A DNA stretch of 52,205 bases from Akkermansia muciniphila (lineage in GTDB: Bacteria > Verrucomicrobiota > Verrucomicrobiia > Limisphaerales > BJHT01), in the NCBI GenBank assembly GCA_945861535.1, contig CAMAUZ010000059.1, positions 1 to 52,205 on the forward strand. The letters are read 5' to 3'. The position numbers and the translations under genes were made by a program. A model generated the notes under the pieces. The model was not told the origin of the DNA, made no database searches, and worked only from the letters and a program-made list of their open reading frames with translations. This document shows, one piece after another, positions 17,265 to 26,500 of this stretch. How positions within the stretch are numbered: position 1 is the first letter of the stretch; every line of letters starts with the position of its first letter.

Positions 17265-19135
17265 TCCGCCCGCGTAGCCGCCGACGTGAGGAGGCGGACT
17301 CCCATCCCGGTAGGGACGCGTTGCCGCGCGTCCCTAACTTTTCCCCGAACCGTCCCCCCACCCGACGCTCGCTTCCAAGCGTTCGGCCCGACCCATCCAC
17401 CGCTGGTAGGGCGCGTCTGTCCCCAGCGCGCCGCTTCCGCGTCCGCACGTCCCGCGGCGCGCTGCGGACAGACGCGCCCTACCACCCCGTACCGCAGGCG
17501 TCCTCGCCGGCGCGTTCGCGGGGCGTCTCGCCCCGAGTACCAACGCGCGGCGAGACGCCGCCCGGACTCGCAGGCGAGGACGCCCGCGCTACCAGTCTTC
17601 GGCAAAGTTCGTGCAGTCTGCACCGAGACCTCCGCCTCCCTCTCCTCCGTTCAGAACGGAGGAGAGGGTCGGGGAGAGGAGGCGCTCCGCAAGGCTGGAC
17701 CGCTCGCAATGGTGAAGCACCCCTCTCCCCGGCCCTCTCCCCGTTCGTGCCTCACGGGGCGAGGGAGGCAGACGCGCTTCTTGTTAGAACGGTCCCGGTA
17801 CGAGCATACGCAACGATCAATACCCGCGCCCACCGCGCCCCACATCGCACACTCAAAATTCCTTCCCTCCCCTCCTCTCCCCATTTTTCTGTCCCCATTT
17901 TTCTGCCTAAGATTTTTCTGTCGCTCCTGTTTCTGCTCCTCCTCGTCTGCCGCGCCCCCGCCGCCGATCTCCCGCGTGAGTTCGAGGTGACGCCCACCAT
18001 CCTCACCAACCCGCCCCCGTTCCTCACCCAGATCCACGTCCCCGACGCCCTCTGCGCCGCCGTCAACGACACCGCCTCGCTCCTCGTCGTCGGCCACCGA
18101 TCCACCAGCAACCAGCACCTCGCCGTCTTCCGCCTCGACGCCACCGGCCGCCCCGGCACGAACCCGACGTGGCTCACCCTCCCGAAACCCGCCGTCCTCG
18201 CCACCAACGCCAACTATCCCCTCGGCCTCCTCTTTCATCCGCGTCTCCCGCTCCTCTACGTGTGGCAGGACATCAACGGCCCGCCCGCCGACAAACAGGA
18301 AAAAAATCCAGCGTTCACCAACTACCTCGAGTTCGATCACCTCCTCATCTACGCGATCAAAAACGGCGCGCTCGAACTGATCGAAACCGCCGCGCACGGC
18401 CCCAGCTTCCACGTCGGCCTCCTCGGCGGCACCATCGGCCTCGACCACACCGCGACCACCCTCTTCGTCCCCAACTCTCTCGGCGGCACCTGGGACGAAG
18501 CCGGCATCGGCTACTACGCGCTCGACGACCAAGGCCTTCCACAAGACCCCGACCAAGCCACCGTACAAGCCCGCCCGAAAACGAGCGCGCGCCTGCCCCT
18601 GCCAATCACCAAAGCCGCCCGCACGCTGGCCGCCGTCCAGCGCAAACGCACCCACCGCTACTATCCCTCCGGCGCGGGCTGGTTCGCCGGCAGCCAGGCC
18701 ATGGTCATGGGCGGCTACTCCGGCTGCATGGTCGCGGATTTCAATCAAGGCAGCCTGCGCCAGTCGTGGTTCAATCTCCCCGACCACCTCGGCAACTGCT
18801 TCATCGCCGGCCACCCGCAGCTCCCCGCGATCTACCTCGCGCTGCAAAACTCGCCGCGCCTCTTCCAAATCGCCCACGCCGACGGCTTCGTCTCGCTCCT
18901 CCCGCAAGTCGCCACCGTGACCAACGCGCACTTCCTCGGCACCCCCGTCGTCCTCCCCAAACTCGCGCGCGTCGCCGTCGGCGGCGTGCGCTCCCTCCAC
19001 CTCTTCGGCCTCCAACCCGACGGCCGCCTCGACGGCCGCGTCGAGCAACTCGCGCTCCCCAGCACCGCCGTCAAAGGCCTCGCCTGGTCGGAAAAACACA
19101 CCCGCCTCTACGTCGCCGTGGACAAACCGAACTGA
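17261..19135 (+). CDS. Exported beta-propeller (YncE-like) protein with repeat-derived 5' end
   Basis: The functional part begins with a signal peptide at about 17906-17965 (KIFLSLLFLLLLVCRAPAA) and continues as a roughly 390-residue beta-propeller with repeated phrases such as GLLFHPRLPLLYVWQ, HLLIYAIKNGALELI, MGGYSGCMVADF and GLAWSEKHTRLYVAVD. The nearest relatives by pattern are lactonase/YncE-type seven-bladed propellers, with no catalytic residues identifiable. The only in-frame ATG upstream is at 17261, overlapping the DUF4175-like stop (ATGA). The 210 codons from there run through three palindromic repeat elements and are very unlikely to be native protein. No ATG, GTG or TTG was found immediately before the signal peptide; an in-frame CTG at 17903 is the best local candidate. 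The start is therefore unresolved. Confidence 0.62.
   Translation: MIRPRSRRREEADSHPGRDALPRVPNFSPNRPPTRRSLPSVRPDPSTAGRARLSPARRFRVRTSRGALRTDAPYHPVPQASSPARSRGVSPRVPTRGETPPGLAGEDARATSLRQSSCSLHRDLRLPLLRSERRRGSGRGGAPQGWTARNGEAPLSPALSPFVPHGAREADALLVRTVPVRAYATINTRAHRAPHRTLKIPSLPSSPHFSVPIFLPKIFLSLLFLLLLVCRAPAADLPREFEVTPTILTNPPPFLTQIHVPDALCAAVNDTASLLVVGHRSTSNQHLAVFRLDATGRPGTNPTWLTLPKPAVLATNANYPLGLLFHPRLPLLYVWQDINGPPADKQEKNPAFTNYLEFDHLLIYAIKNGALELIETAAHGPSFHVGLLGGTIGLDHTATTLFVPNSLGGTWDEAGIGYYALDDQGLPQDPDQATVQARPKTSARLPLPITKAARTLAAVQRKRTHRYYPSGAGWFAGSQAMVMGGYSGCMVADFNQGSLRQSWFNLPDHLGNCFIAGHPQLPAIYLALQNSPRLFQIAHADGFVSLLPQVATVTNAHFLGTPVVLPKLARVAVGGVRSLHLFGLQPDGRLDGRVEQLALPSTAVKGLAWSEKHTRLYVAVDKPN
17265..17815. 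repeat. Cluster of palindromic repeat elements at the 5' edge of the propeller gene
   Basis: Four repeat units sit side by side. First is a short hairpin with GTAGGGACGCGTTGCCG near 17310-17333. Second, 19-base perfect inverted arms TGGTAGGGCGCGTCTGTCC lie at 17404-17422 and 17466-17484, and a related copy is at 51436-51517. Third, 17489-17594 is an element starting GTACCGCAGGCG, related to 201-249. Fourth, 17638-17790 starts with a long palindrome centred on CCGTTCAGAACGG, and its relative is at 50487-50635. They lie between the DUF4175-like gene and the propeller signal peptide. Confidence 0.8.
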
Positions 19136-20113
19136 ATGAGAACCACCGCGAATCCCACCACCCGGGGACCACACGCGCCCTCGCGTGTCGCCGGATGCGC
19201 CCTCGCATCCGGCGTCGGGGACCGCACACCGCTCGCAAAATCTCCGCACGCTCCCGTGCCACCCATGTTTGCCGCGAGGGCGCGGAAAACCGCACGCGAG
19301 GGCGCGTGCGCTCCCCGGGGACCACACGCGCCCCCGCGTGTCGCCGGATGCGCCCTCGCATCCGGCGTCGGGGGCCGCACTCCGCTCGCAGAATTTCCGC
19401 ACCCGCCCGTTGCACGCCGGTTTTCCGCGAGGGCGCGGAAAACTGCACCCGAGGGCGGGTGCGCTCCCCACCTGACTTCACCTCTCCATTTCCCCCCGCT
19501 CCTCACCGCATTCCTCCTCCTCTGCCTCGCCGCCACCCTCGCCCCCGCCCGCACCATCACCCTCAAACCCGACGCCCTCGACGCCTTCGCCGTCCTCGCC
19601 GAAAACCACCCGCGCAACGGCTGGGCCGCGCAACCCATCGACGCCTCCCTCTACCTCTCCAACCCGCCGCTCGCAGCGCCCAACACCAGCTTCATCGTCC
19701 GCTACTCCTTCGCTCAACTTCCGCCGGGCCAGCGCATCACCCACGCCGAATGGATCATCCCCGGCGGAGCCGCCGCCGCCGGCACCGTGACCGTCTGGCG
19801 TGTCATCGCCGACTGGGGCATCGGCGTGAGCCACCAATTTCGCATGGCGTATCCCAAGCCCCTCCCGTGGTCCGTCCCCGGCGCGCGCGGCAAATCCATC
19901 GACCGCGCCACCAAACCCACCGGCACCGGCAAATTCAGCACCGCCTCCCCGCAAGTCACCGTCAACGTCACCCAAGACGTCGAACTCTGGCACACCGGCG
20001 CCGCCCCCAATCGCGGCTGGCTCCTCACCTTCGACAGCGCCTCGCTCCTCGTCTCCCCCACCCACGGCGGCCGCAGCCAGTGGCAGCTCCGCATCACGTA
20101 TGAGCCGGAGTGA
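19136..20113 (+). CDS. Exported DNRLRE-like beta-sandwich protein with repeat-derived 5' end
   Basis: The recognisable part starts with a signal peptide at about 19495-19548 (LLTAFLLLCLAATLAPA). It continues with about 190 residues that resemble the DNRLRE/CBM-like beta-sandwich of secreted PVC proteins: FIVRYSFAQLPPGQRITHAEWII, TVTVWRVIADWG (given in parts), and the terminal WLLTFDSASLLVSP. Likely role: binding or structural module of an exported complex; no enzyme motif is present. The in-frame ATG at 19136 follows the previous stop directly, but the first 110 codons translate the two 153-base direct repeats and are not believable as native N-terminus. No standard start codon exists between repeats and signal peptide; an in-frame CTG near 19472 is the only close candidate. 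Confidence 0.55.
   Translation: MRTTANPTTRGPHAPSRVAGCALASGVGDRTPLAKSPHAPVPPMFAARARKTAREGACAPRGPHAPPRVAGCALASGVGGRTPLAEFPHPPVARRFSARARKTAPEGGCAPHLTSPLHFPPLLTAFLLLCLAATLAPARTITLKPDALDAFAVLAENHPRNGWAAQPIDASLYLSNPPLAAPNTSFIVRYSFAQLPPGQRITHAEWIIPGGAAAAGTVTVWRVIADWGIGVSHQFRMAYPKPLPWSVPGARGKSIDRATKPTGTGKFSTASPQVTVNVTQDVELWHTGAAPNRGWLLTFDSASLLVSPTHGGRSQWQLRITYEPE
19161..19468 (+). repeat. Two tandem direct repeats of about 153 bp
   Basis: Unit A (19161-19313) and unit B (19314-19468) align over their whole length. Both begin CCCGGGGACCACACGCGCCC, contain the hairpin GGATGCGCCCTCGCATCC, then CGCTCGCA, and end with a second hairpin built on GAGGGCGCGGAAAA and TGCGCTC. Differences are scattered substitutions. 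They are placed exactly between the stop of the propeller gene and the signal peptide of the next gene. Confidence 0.85.
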
Positions 20114-20371
20114 GCGGCAGGAGACAGGAGGCAGGAGACAGGAGACAGAAGTCAGAAATCAGGAGTCAGAACAAGCCGCCCGCCATTGTAGCGCAGGTTT
20201 CCAAACCTGCTGTGTCGCCGACTTCCAAGTCGGCAGGGTGTCGGCCTCGCCGAACGCGCTGCGGGTTTAGAAACCCGCGATACAGCAGGCTTGGAAGCCT
20301 GCGCTACAAAATGAGCATGAAATATCTTGGTTAGAAGTCAGAACTCAGAACACGCCAGCGCCAAAACAGAA
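20114..20371. repeat. Dispersed palindromic element inside an AGTCAGAA simple repeat
   Basis: Positions 20188-20334 hold a copy of the main element: it begins GTAGCGCAGGTTTCCAAACC, has hairpins on CCGACTTCCAAGTCGG and GCGGGTTTAGAAACCCGC, and its right end is ATGAGCATGAAATATC. Degenerate AGTCAGAA/ACAGGAG units lie on both sides (20115-20172 and 20335-20350), as if the element had inserted into a simple-sequence tract. There is no gene here apart from the start region of the next ORF. Confidence 0.8.
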
Positions 20372-23257
20372 ATGAAACCCAGCTTCCACCCCAATTTCCC
20401 TCCCACCAAAAATCTCCCACCCCGCCCCTCTTTGCGTCTCTTTGCGTTTTTTGCGGCCATCGCCTCCCCGAAAACCCCTCGCGCTCTCCCGCTCCTCGCC
20501 CTCCTCCTGTGGCTCCCATCCCCTCCCACCGTCGCCGCCGAAGTTCTCCCCAACGGCATCACCCTCCCCACGCCCTGGCCCCCGCAGCGCACTGCGGCCG
20601 ACATGCAATCCCTCGCCCCCATGCCCGTCCCCTACCTCACGAACCCACCCGCCGTCATCCCCGTGAACCTCGGCCGCCAGTTGTTCGTGGACGATTTCCT
20701 CATCGAATCCACCACCCTCCGCCGCCGCTTTCATCGCCCCGAGTACCACGCGCTTTCCCCCGTCCTCCGACCGGAGAAATCCTGGGAGACCAACAAAACT
20801 TCCGCCTTCGCCGCACCCTTCAGCGACGGCGTGTGGTGGGACCCGCAGGACCGCACGTTCAAACTCTGGTACCGCGCCGCCTCCGTGCGCACCTGCCTCG
20901 CGCTCTCCCGCGACGGCCTCACCTGGACGCGTCCCGCGCTCGATCTCAACGGCACCAACGTCGTCCACAAATCCAACCGCGACGCCGCCACGGTCTGGCT
21001 CGACCACGACGCGACCAACCCCGCCGAGCGCTTCAAACTCTTCGAGGCCCGCACGGCAAAATCGCCCTTCCACCTCGCCCTCCGCGTCTCGCCCGACGGC
21101 CGCCACTGGTCCGACGAACTCGCCGTCTCCGGCCCGTCCTGGGATCGCACCACCGTGTTTTGGAATCCCTTCCTCCACGTCTGGGTCGCCAGCGTGCGCG
21201 GCCACGACCGCATGATCCCCGACCCCGTCCATCGCCTCCGCAATTATCACGAAGGCAAAACCGCCGCCGCCGCCCTCGCGTGGACGCAACACACCGACCA
21301 AGTCGCCCGCGGCAACTACACCCCCGGCGACCTCCAGCCCTGGGTCGCCGCCGACCGCCTTGATCCCCGCCATCCCGACCTGCGCTTCAGCCACCACGAG
21401 CCGCAGCTCTACAACCTCGACGTCTTCCCCTACGAAAGCCTGCTAGTCGGTCTCTTCACCATCTGGCAAGGCCCCGACAACGAAACCTGCGCCAAACTCG
21501 GCATCCACAAACGCAACGAAGTCCTCGCCGGCTTCACGCGCGACGGCTTCCACTGGGACCGCACCAATCGCGAACGCTTCCTCGCCGTCAGCGACGATCC
21601 GAAAGCCTGGAGCGCCGGCAACGTGCAATCCGTCGGCGGCGGCTGCGTCATCGTCGGCGACCAACTGTATTTCTACTGCTCCGGCCGCACCATGCACCCT
21701 TCCGACATCGGCGCCACCGGCCTCGCCACCCTGCGCCGCGACGGCTTCGCCTCACTCGACGCTGATGCCACCGGCGGCACCCTCACCACGCGCCCGCTGA
21801 AATTTTCCGGCCGCCACCTTTTCGTAAATCTCGCCGCCCCCCACGGCGAACTCCGCGTCGAAGCCCTCGACGCCACCGGCAAACCCATCGCCCCCTTCAC
21901 CTTGGAAAACTGCCTCCCCCTCACCGCCGACAAAACTTTGCTCGAAGTAAAATGGCGCACTGCCCGGGGTGGCGACAGCTTGTCGCCACTCGACCTCTCC
22001 CCCCTCACCACCCAACCCGTGCGCCTCCGCTTCCACCTCCGCAACGGCTCCCTCTACTCCTTCTGGCTCAGCCCCACCACCACCGGTGCCAGCCACGGCT
22101 ACGTCGCCGCCGGCGGCCCCGGCTACACCAGCAACGTGGACACCGTCGGCACCGCCGCCCTGCGCCCCGCGCCCGCGCCACCGCGTGCCCGCCGCGTACT
22201 CTACAACTTCGATGGCGACTCCTGTTTCTCCACGAAAGCCAACGCCCAAGGCCCGGTGCCCGTGACCACCAACGACGTGCTGCGCCTGCTCGAAGAGGTC
22301 GCCTTTCCCGGCAGCCAGGTGGACACCGTCCTCGTCTGCATCAACGCGCAGGCCCTTTATTTTCCCACGACTGTCGGCACCCTGCGCGGCACGCTCTCCA
22401 CGCCCGAGGAACGCGCAAAATGGCCGCCGTCTGAAACCCAACGCTTCGCAAACATGAAGGCCTTCTTCGACGCCGGCGTGGATCCCTACGCGCTCCTGCT
22501 CGCCGAAACCAAACGCCGCGGCCGCGAGGCGCTGCTCTCCTTCCGCATGAACGACGATCACGGCAACGACTTTCTCCGCACGCAGTTCGGACAGGATCAT
22601 CCCGAGTGCCGGCTGGGCAAAGGCGCGCTCGATTTCGGCCGCGCCGAGGTGCGCGACTACACGGTCCGCCTGATCGAGGAAGCCGTGCGCCGCTACGACT
22701 GCGACGGCCTCGAACTGGACTTCAACCGCTTCCCCACCTTCTTCCGCGACGGCTCGACCGACGAGCGGATCGCCAAGCTCACCGCGCTCGTCCACCGCGT
22801 GCGCACGGTGCTCGATGACCTCGGCCGCGAGCGCGGACGCCCGCTCGTCCTCGTCGTCCGCGTGCCCTCGAATTACGGGCGCACCCCGCCCACGCCCGCG
22901 TCCGCCCGACTGCTCGGCTGCGACGTCGCAGCGTGGGTCCGCCACGGCTGGGTGGACTTCGTCACCGTTGCCAAATTTTTCCACACCCGCTTTGATCTCC
23001 CGCTCCAGCCGTGGAAAGCCGCCCTCGCCAACGTGCCCGTCTATGGCGGCATCGAGGCCGTGGACCCCACGGGAAAAATGAACACCCCGGCCAGCGTCAT
23101 GACCGCCGAGAAATACCAACGCGCCGCCCGACACCTCTGGCGCGACGGTGCCGACGGCATCTACCTCTTCAACTTTTTCATCCCGCGCGAAAAAGGCCCC
23201 AACGCCTTCGAACCGCCCTTCACCGTCCTGCGCGACCTGGGCCGCAGCGGGAACTAA
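20372..23257 (+). CDS. Exported two-domain glycosidase-like protein (GH43/GH32-like propeller plus TIM barrel)
   Basis: The 961-residue protein has a long N-terminal region with a hydrophobic core (about 47-62, ALPLLALLLWLPSPP) typical of export. Residues about 95-480 look like a five-bladed propeller of the GH43/GH32/GH68 type: LFVDDFLIES, repeated short blades with DGLTW and SPDGRHWSDE, then NLDVFPYESLLVGLF. A beta-sandwich linker (about 480-600) precedes a TIM-barrel-like domain (about 610-955) with the strand DGLELDFNRFP (E781, D783) and LVLVVRVPSNYG, as in GHL10/DUF4015-like barrels. Both parts suggest hydrolysis of extracellular glycans; the substrate is unknown. The ATG at 20372 was chosen over an upstream in-frame start that lies in repeat DNA. 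The stop codon TAA is part of the next repeat element's end. Confidence 0.75.
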   Translation: MKPSFHPNFPPTKNLPPRPSLRLFAFFAAIASPKTPRALPLLALLLWLPSPPTVAAEVLPNGITLPTPWPPQRTAADMQSLAPMPVPYLTNPPAVIPVNLGRQLFVDDFLIESTTLRRRFHRPEYHALSPVLRPEKSWETNKTSAFAAPFSDGVWWDPQDRTFKLWYRAASVRTCLALSRDGLTWTRPALDLNGTNVVHKSNRDAATVWLDHDATNPAERFKLFEARTAKSPFHLALRVSPDGRHWSDELAVSGPSWDRTTVFWNPFLHVWVASVRGHDRMIPDPVHRLRNYHEGKTAAAALAWTQHTDQVARGNYTPGDLQPWVAADRLDPRHPDLRFSHHEPQLYNLDVFPYESLLVGLFTIWQGPDNETCAKLGIHKRNEVLAGFTRDGFHWDRTNRERFLAVSDDPKAWSAGNVQSVGGGCVIVGDQLYFYCSGRTMHPSDIGATGLATLRRDGFASLDADATGGTLTTRPLKFSGRHLFVNLAAPHGELRVEALDATGKPIAPFTLENCLPLTADKTLLEVKWRTARGGDSLSPLDLSPLTTQPVRLRFHLRNGSLYSFWLSPTTTGASHGYVAAGGPGYTSNVDTVGTAALRPAPAPPRARRVLYNFDGDSCFSTKANAQGPVPVTTNDVLRLLEEVAFPGSQVDTVLVCINAQALYFPTTVGTLRGTLSTPEERAKWPPSETQRFANMKAFFDAGVDPYALLLAETKRRGREALLSFRMNDDHGNDFLRTQFGQDHPECRLGKGALDFGRAEVRDYTVRLIEEAVRRYDCDGLELDFNRFPTFFRDGSTDERIAKLTALVHRVRTVLDDLGRERGRPLVLVVRVPSNYGRTPPTPASARLLGCDVAAWVRHGWVDFVTVAKFFHTRFDLPLQPWKAALANVPVYGGIEAVDPTGKMNTPASVMTAEKYQRAARHLWRDGADGIYLFNFFIPREKGPNAFEPPFTVLRDLGRSGN

Positions 23258-23437
23258 CCGGGATACTTCCCGCCCACTTTGTAGCGCAGACTTCCAAGTC
23301 TGCTGTGTCGCGGGTTTCCAAACCCGCGAGCGATCCAACTACCCGCCAGGCCTCGGCTTGTCGCACACCCCCGAAACCCCGCGGCCGCAGCCGATTTAGA
23401 AATCGGCGATACAGCAGGTTTGGAAACCTGCGCTACG
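23255..23437. repeat. Dispersed palindromic element overlapping a stop codon
   Basis: This copy of the main element has left end TAACCGGGATACTTC, then TTGTAGCGCAGACTTCC and hairpins GCGGGTTTCCAAACCCGC and CCGATTTAGAAATCGG, ending CCTGCGCTACG. Its first three bases are the TAA stop of the preceding glycosidase-like gene. The right terminal sequence matching the left end is missing. The remaining bases to about 23515 hold no clear signal apart from possible starts of the next gene. Confidence 0.8.
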
Positions 23438-23515
23438 CGGGCGCAGCGCGCGCCTGCGCTCGCTGGTTTCCAAAGTCGTTGCAAATCCGCGCGCGCACCG
23501 GGACGGTTTGCCACC

Positions 23516-26500
23516 GTGTTCACCAAAGCATCCGCTGCCATTTTCAACGTGATCAACCCGCGCCTAGCCTGGTCCGCCGCTCACACCCGCGCCCTGCGCC
23601 ACCGGGTATTCGCCGCCCTCTCGAACCCGTCGCGCGCCCGCGTGGCCACATTCCTGACCGCCGCGCTCTGGCTCTTAACCGCATCTCCTCTCGCCGCCAA
23701 ACTCCCACCCACCGCCAAAACCATCGCCGAAAACAAGGACGTGCTCTTCGACGTGTTCGAGGACAAGGACGGCGAATCCATCGCCACCGCGCGCGCCAAG
23801 GTGCAGCTCGCGATCCCGCCCGAAGCCACGAGCATTTTCTTCCAATGGCGCGCCAGCACCGTTTCCGCGTCGCGCCCCAACACGCCGGATTTCAAGGCGA
23901 CCGAACCCGCGCTCGGCAAGCGCCCTGTCGCCAACGCCGGCTCGGCCACCGACGAACGCAGTTCCTTCGCCGAAATCATCTGGGCCAACCGCGCCATCGA
24001 ACGCATCAACATCACGCCGTCCGATGCCAACGCCTTCCCCGATGCGTATCTCCAACTGCCGTGGGCGCTGAAGCTCTACACAAGGCCCAACGTGGAGTTC
24101 TACCGCGACGACCAGAAAACCAAGGCCCGCGCCATCTGGGAATCCTTCCCCGCCGCCTCGACGCATCTGCTGGCGATGGAACTGCGCCGCGTACCGGACG
24201 GCACCGAGCTGTGGGCGGACGGCCGCCTCGTCCGCCAGTGGACCAACCAAACCAGCATCACGCAGCTCTCCCTCAGCGTTCCACGCGGCGGGGCCATCCG
24301 CGAAATCCGCTGGACCACCAACGCGCCGTCCCTTTTCCAGGCGCTGTCCGTCGAGTCATTCGCACGCTCGACACCCGCCTTCACGAACGCCCTCCCGTCC
24401 CTCGCGCCCGGCGAAACCAACGTCGCCGGCATTCCCCTCCGCATCGCGCCCGCCGGCCAATCACTCGCCGTCGCGGGCCTCGGCCGACTCGCGTGCCCCT
24501 CCGACGACCTCGTGAGTTTCTACTGGCGACGCACGGCGTTCGACGGCCTGCCGGAGTCGCGCATCGTGTCCGTACCGCTGGCGGACTACGCCTTCGCCCA
24601 CGTCCTCTGCGCGGCGGAGGCCGAGGGCGAGCGCACGCCCGCCTTCACGCTGCGGCTCACGCGTTACTCGAACGGCCGCGGCAACGCCCTGGCCGACACG
24701 CTCGTGCGCCTGCCCGCCGCGGGCGCGCCCGCGACCGACGATTGCAAACCCGTCGGCACCCTCGCTTACGGCTCCGGTGCGACGCGCCGCACGGTGCCGC
24801 TCTGGCTCGTGCGCGTGCCGCTCAAGTCCGGGCTGATCCAGGATTTGCTGCGCGAAGACGAAACCAAATACGGCTTCCGCGGACCCTTTCCCGCGAAGCG
24901 TTACCTCGATTTTGAAATCCTCGACCCCGTCGCCGGCGTCGAGGCGAACGACGCCTTTCCGCCCTCGCTCAAGCCCACCGGGCGCACCTACACGCCGAGC
25001 GGCCCGCTCAGTTCCGTGGTCATCTGCGGCCTCACGCTCGAGGCCGCGCCCGCCTCGCTCACCGTGCGCAACAGCACAAAAATCGCCGCCGCCTACGCCG
25101 CGGAAAAACCGGAACTCCTCGCCAGCGTCGCGGGCGCGCCGGGAAATTATTCCGTCACCTGGGACCTCGCCGACGTGGACGGCCGGCTCGCGCTCACGGG
25201 AAAACAATCCGCGACCCTCACCGCCGCCGAACCCACCGCCGTCTTCTCCGTGCCCACCGCCGCGCTCGCCAACGGCTGGTACGCCGTGCGCCTCCGACTC
25301 CTCGACGCGACGGGCCGCGAACTCGCCGACAACCGCTCCACGTTCGTCCTGCTCCCGCCCGACACGCGCAAAGCCGGCTTCGAATCGCCGCACGGCACCT
25401 GGTGGTTTCACTGGGCACACGGCGGCGCGCCGGACCTCGAACGCGTCGGCCCGCTGTATCAGCGCGCCGGCATGCGCCACGCGAATTTGCCGCCCGTCAC
25501 CGAGGCGCAGACCAAAGTTCACGACCTCTACTCGTGGTGCGTTTATTGGAAAGGCAGCCTGCTCACCAACGGCACCACCGCCGAGAAAGTCGCCGCCTAC
25601 GAAGGCTACATCCGCGACACACTCAAGGCGCATCCGAGCGTGAACACCGTGATGTTCTGGCACGAATCCTCGTCCAGCGGCGCGCCGGTGCCCTCTGAAT
25701 TGTGGGGCCAGAAACCGCCGCCGCTGAAGGCCGACGACGAGAAGGCCTGGACGACGCGCGTGGAAATTCTCACCGGTCTCGCCCGCATGGTGCGCGAGAA
25801 ATTCCCGACCTTGAAAACGCAGTTCGGCAATTCCGGCGACGGCTGCTCGATGGTCGGCGAACTCTTCCGCCGCGGCTTCCCGCGCGACCTCGTGGACTAC
25901 GTCGCCGTCGAGGACCTCGGGCAGACCTTCATCCCCGAGCGGCCCATCTCCGGCGGAATGCAATCCGCGTGGCTGCTGCGCCAGACCGCGCGCGTCACCG
26001 GCGCGACCAACGCCGCCATCACCGCCTGCTACGAATGGGTCGGACGCCGCGACGCCGCGCTCGGCCTCGGCGGCCAGGCCGAGTGGCTCGTGCGCGACGC
26101 GTTGCAGGCGCGCGCCTACGGCTTCCACACGATTCCCCTCGGCCTCATCCACGACGCGGGCAAGGGCTACTACCACACCATCTGGGGCTCGGGCGGCCTG
26201 TGCTCGCGCTATCCCTACATGTATCCGAAACCCTCCTACGCCGCGCTCGCCACGCTCACGCGCGTGCTCGACGGCGCCACCTGCGAACGCGTCGTGCCCA
26301 CCGGCTCGCTCACGCTTTGCGCGCTGGAATTCCGCCGCCCCGCCGACCGCCTCTACGCGCTCTGGTCGCCACGCGGCAAACGCGAAGCCACCTTCACCTT
26401 CGCCACCGACACCGAAGCGACCGTCACCGACCTCTACGGTCGAGAGCGCCAGCACCGCGGCCGCGAGATCACCATCGAAGCCGGCGAAGGCGCCTGCTAC

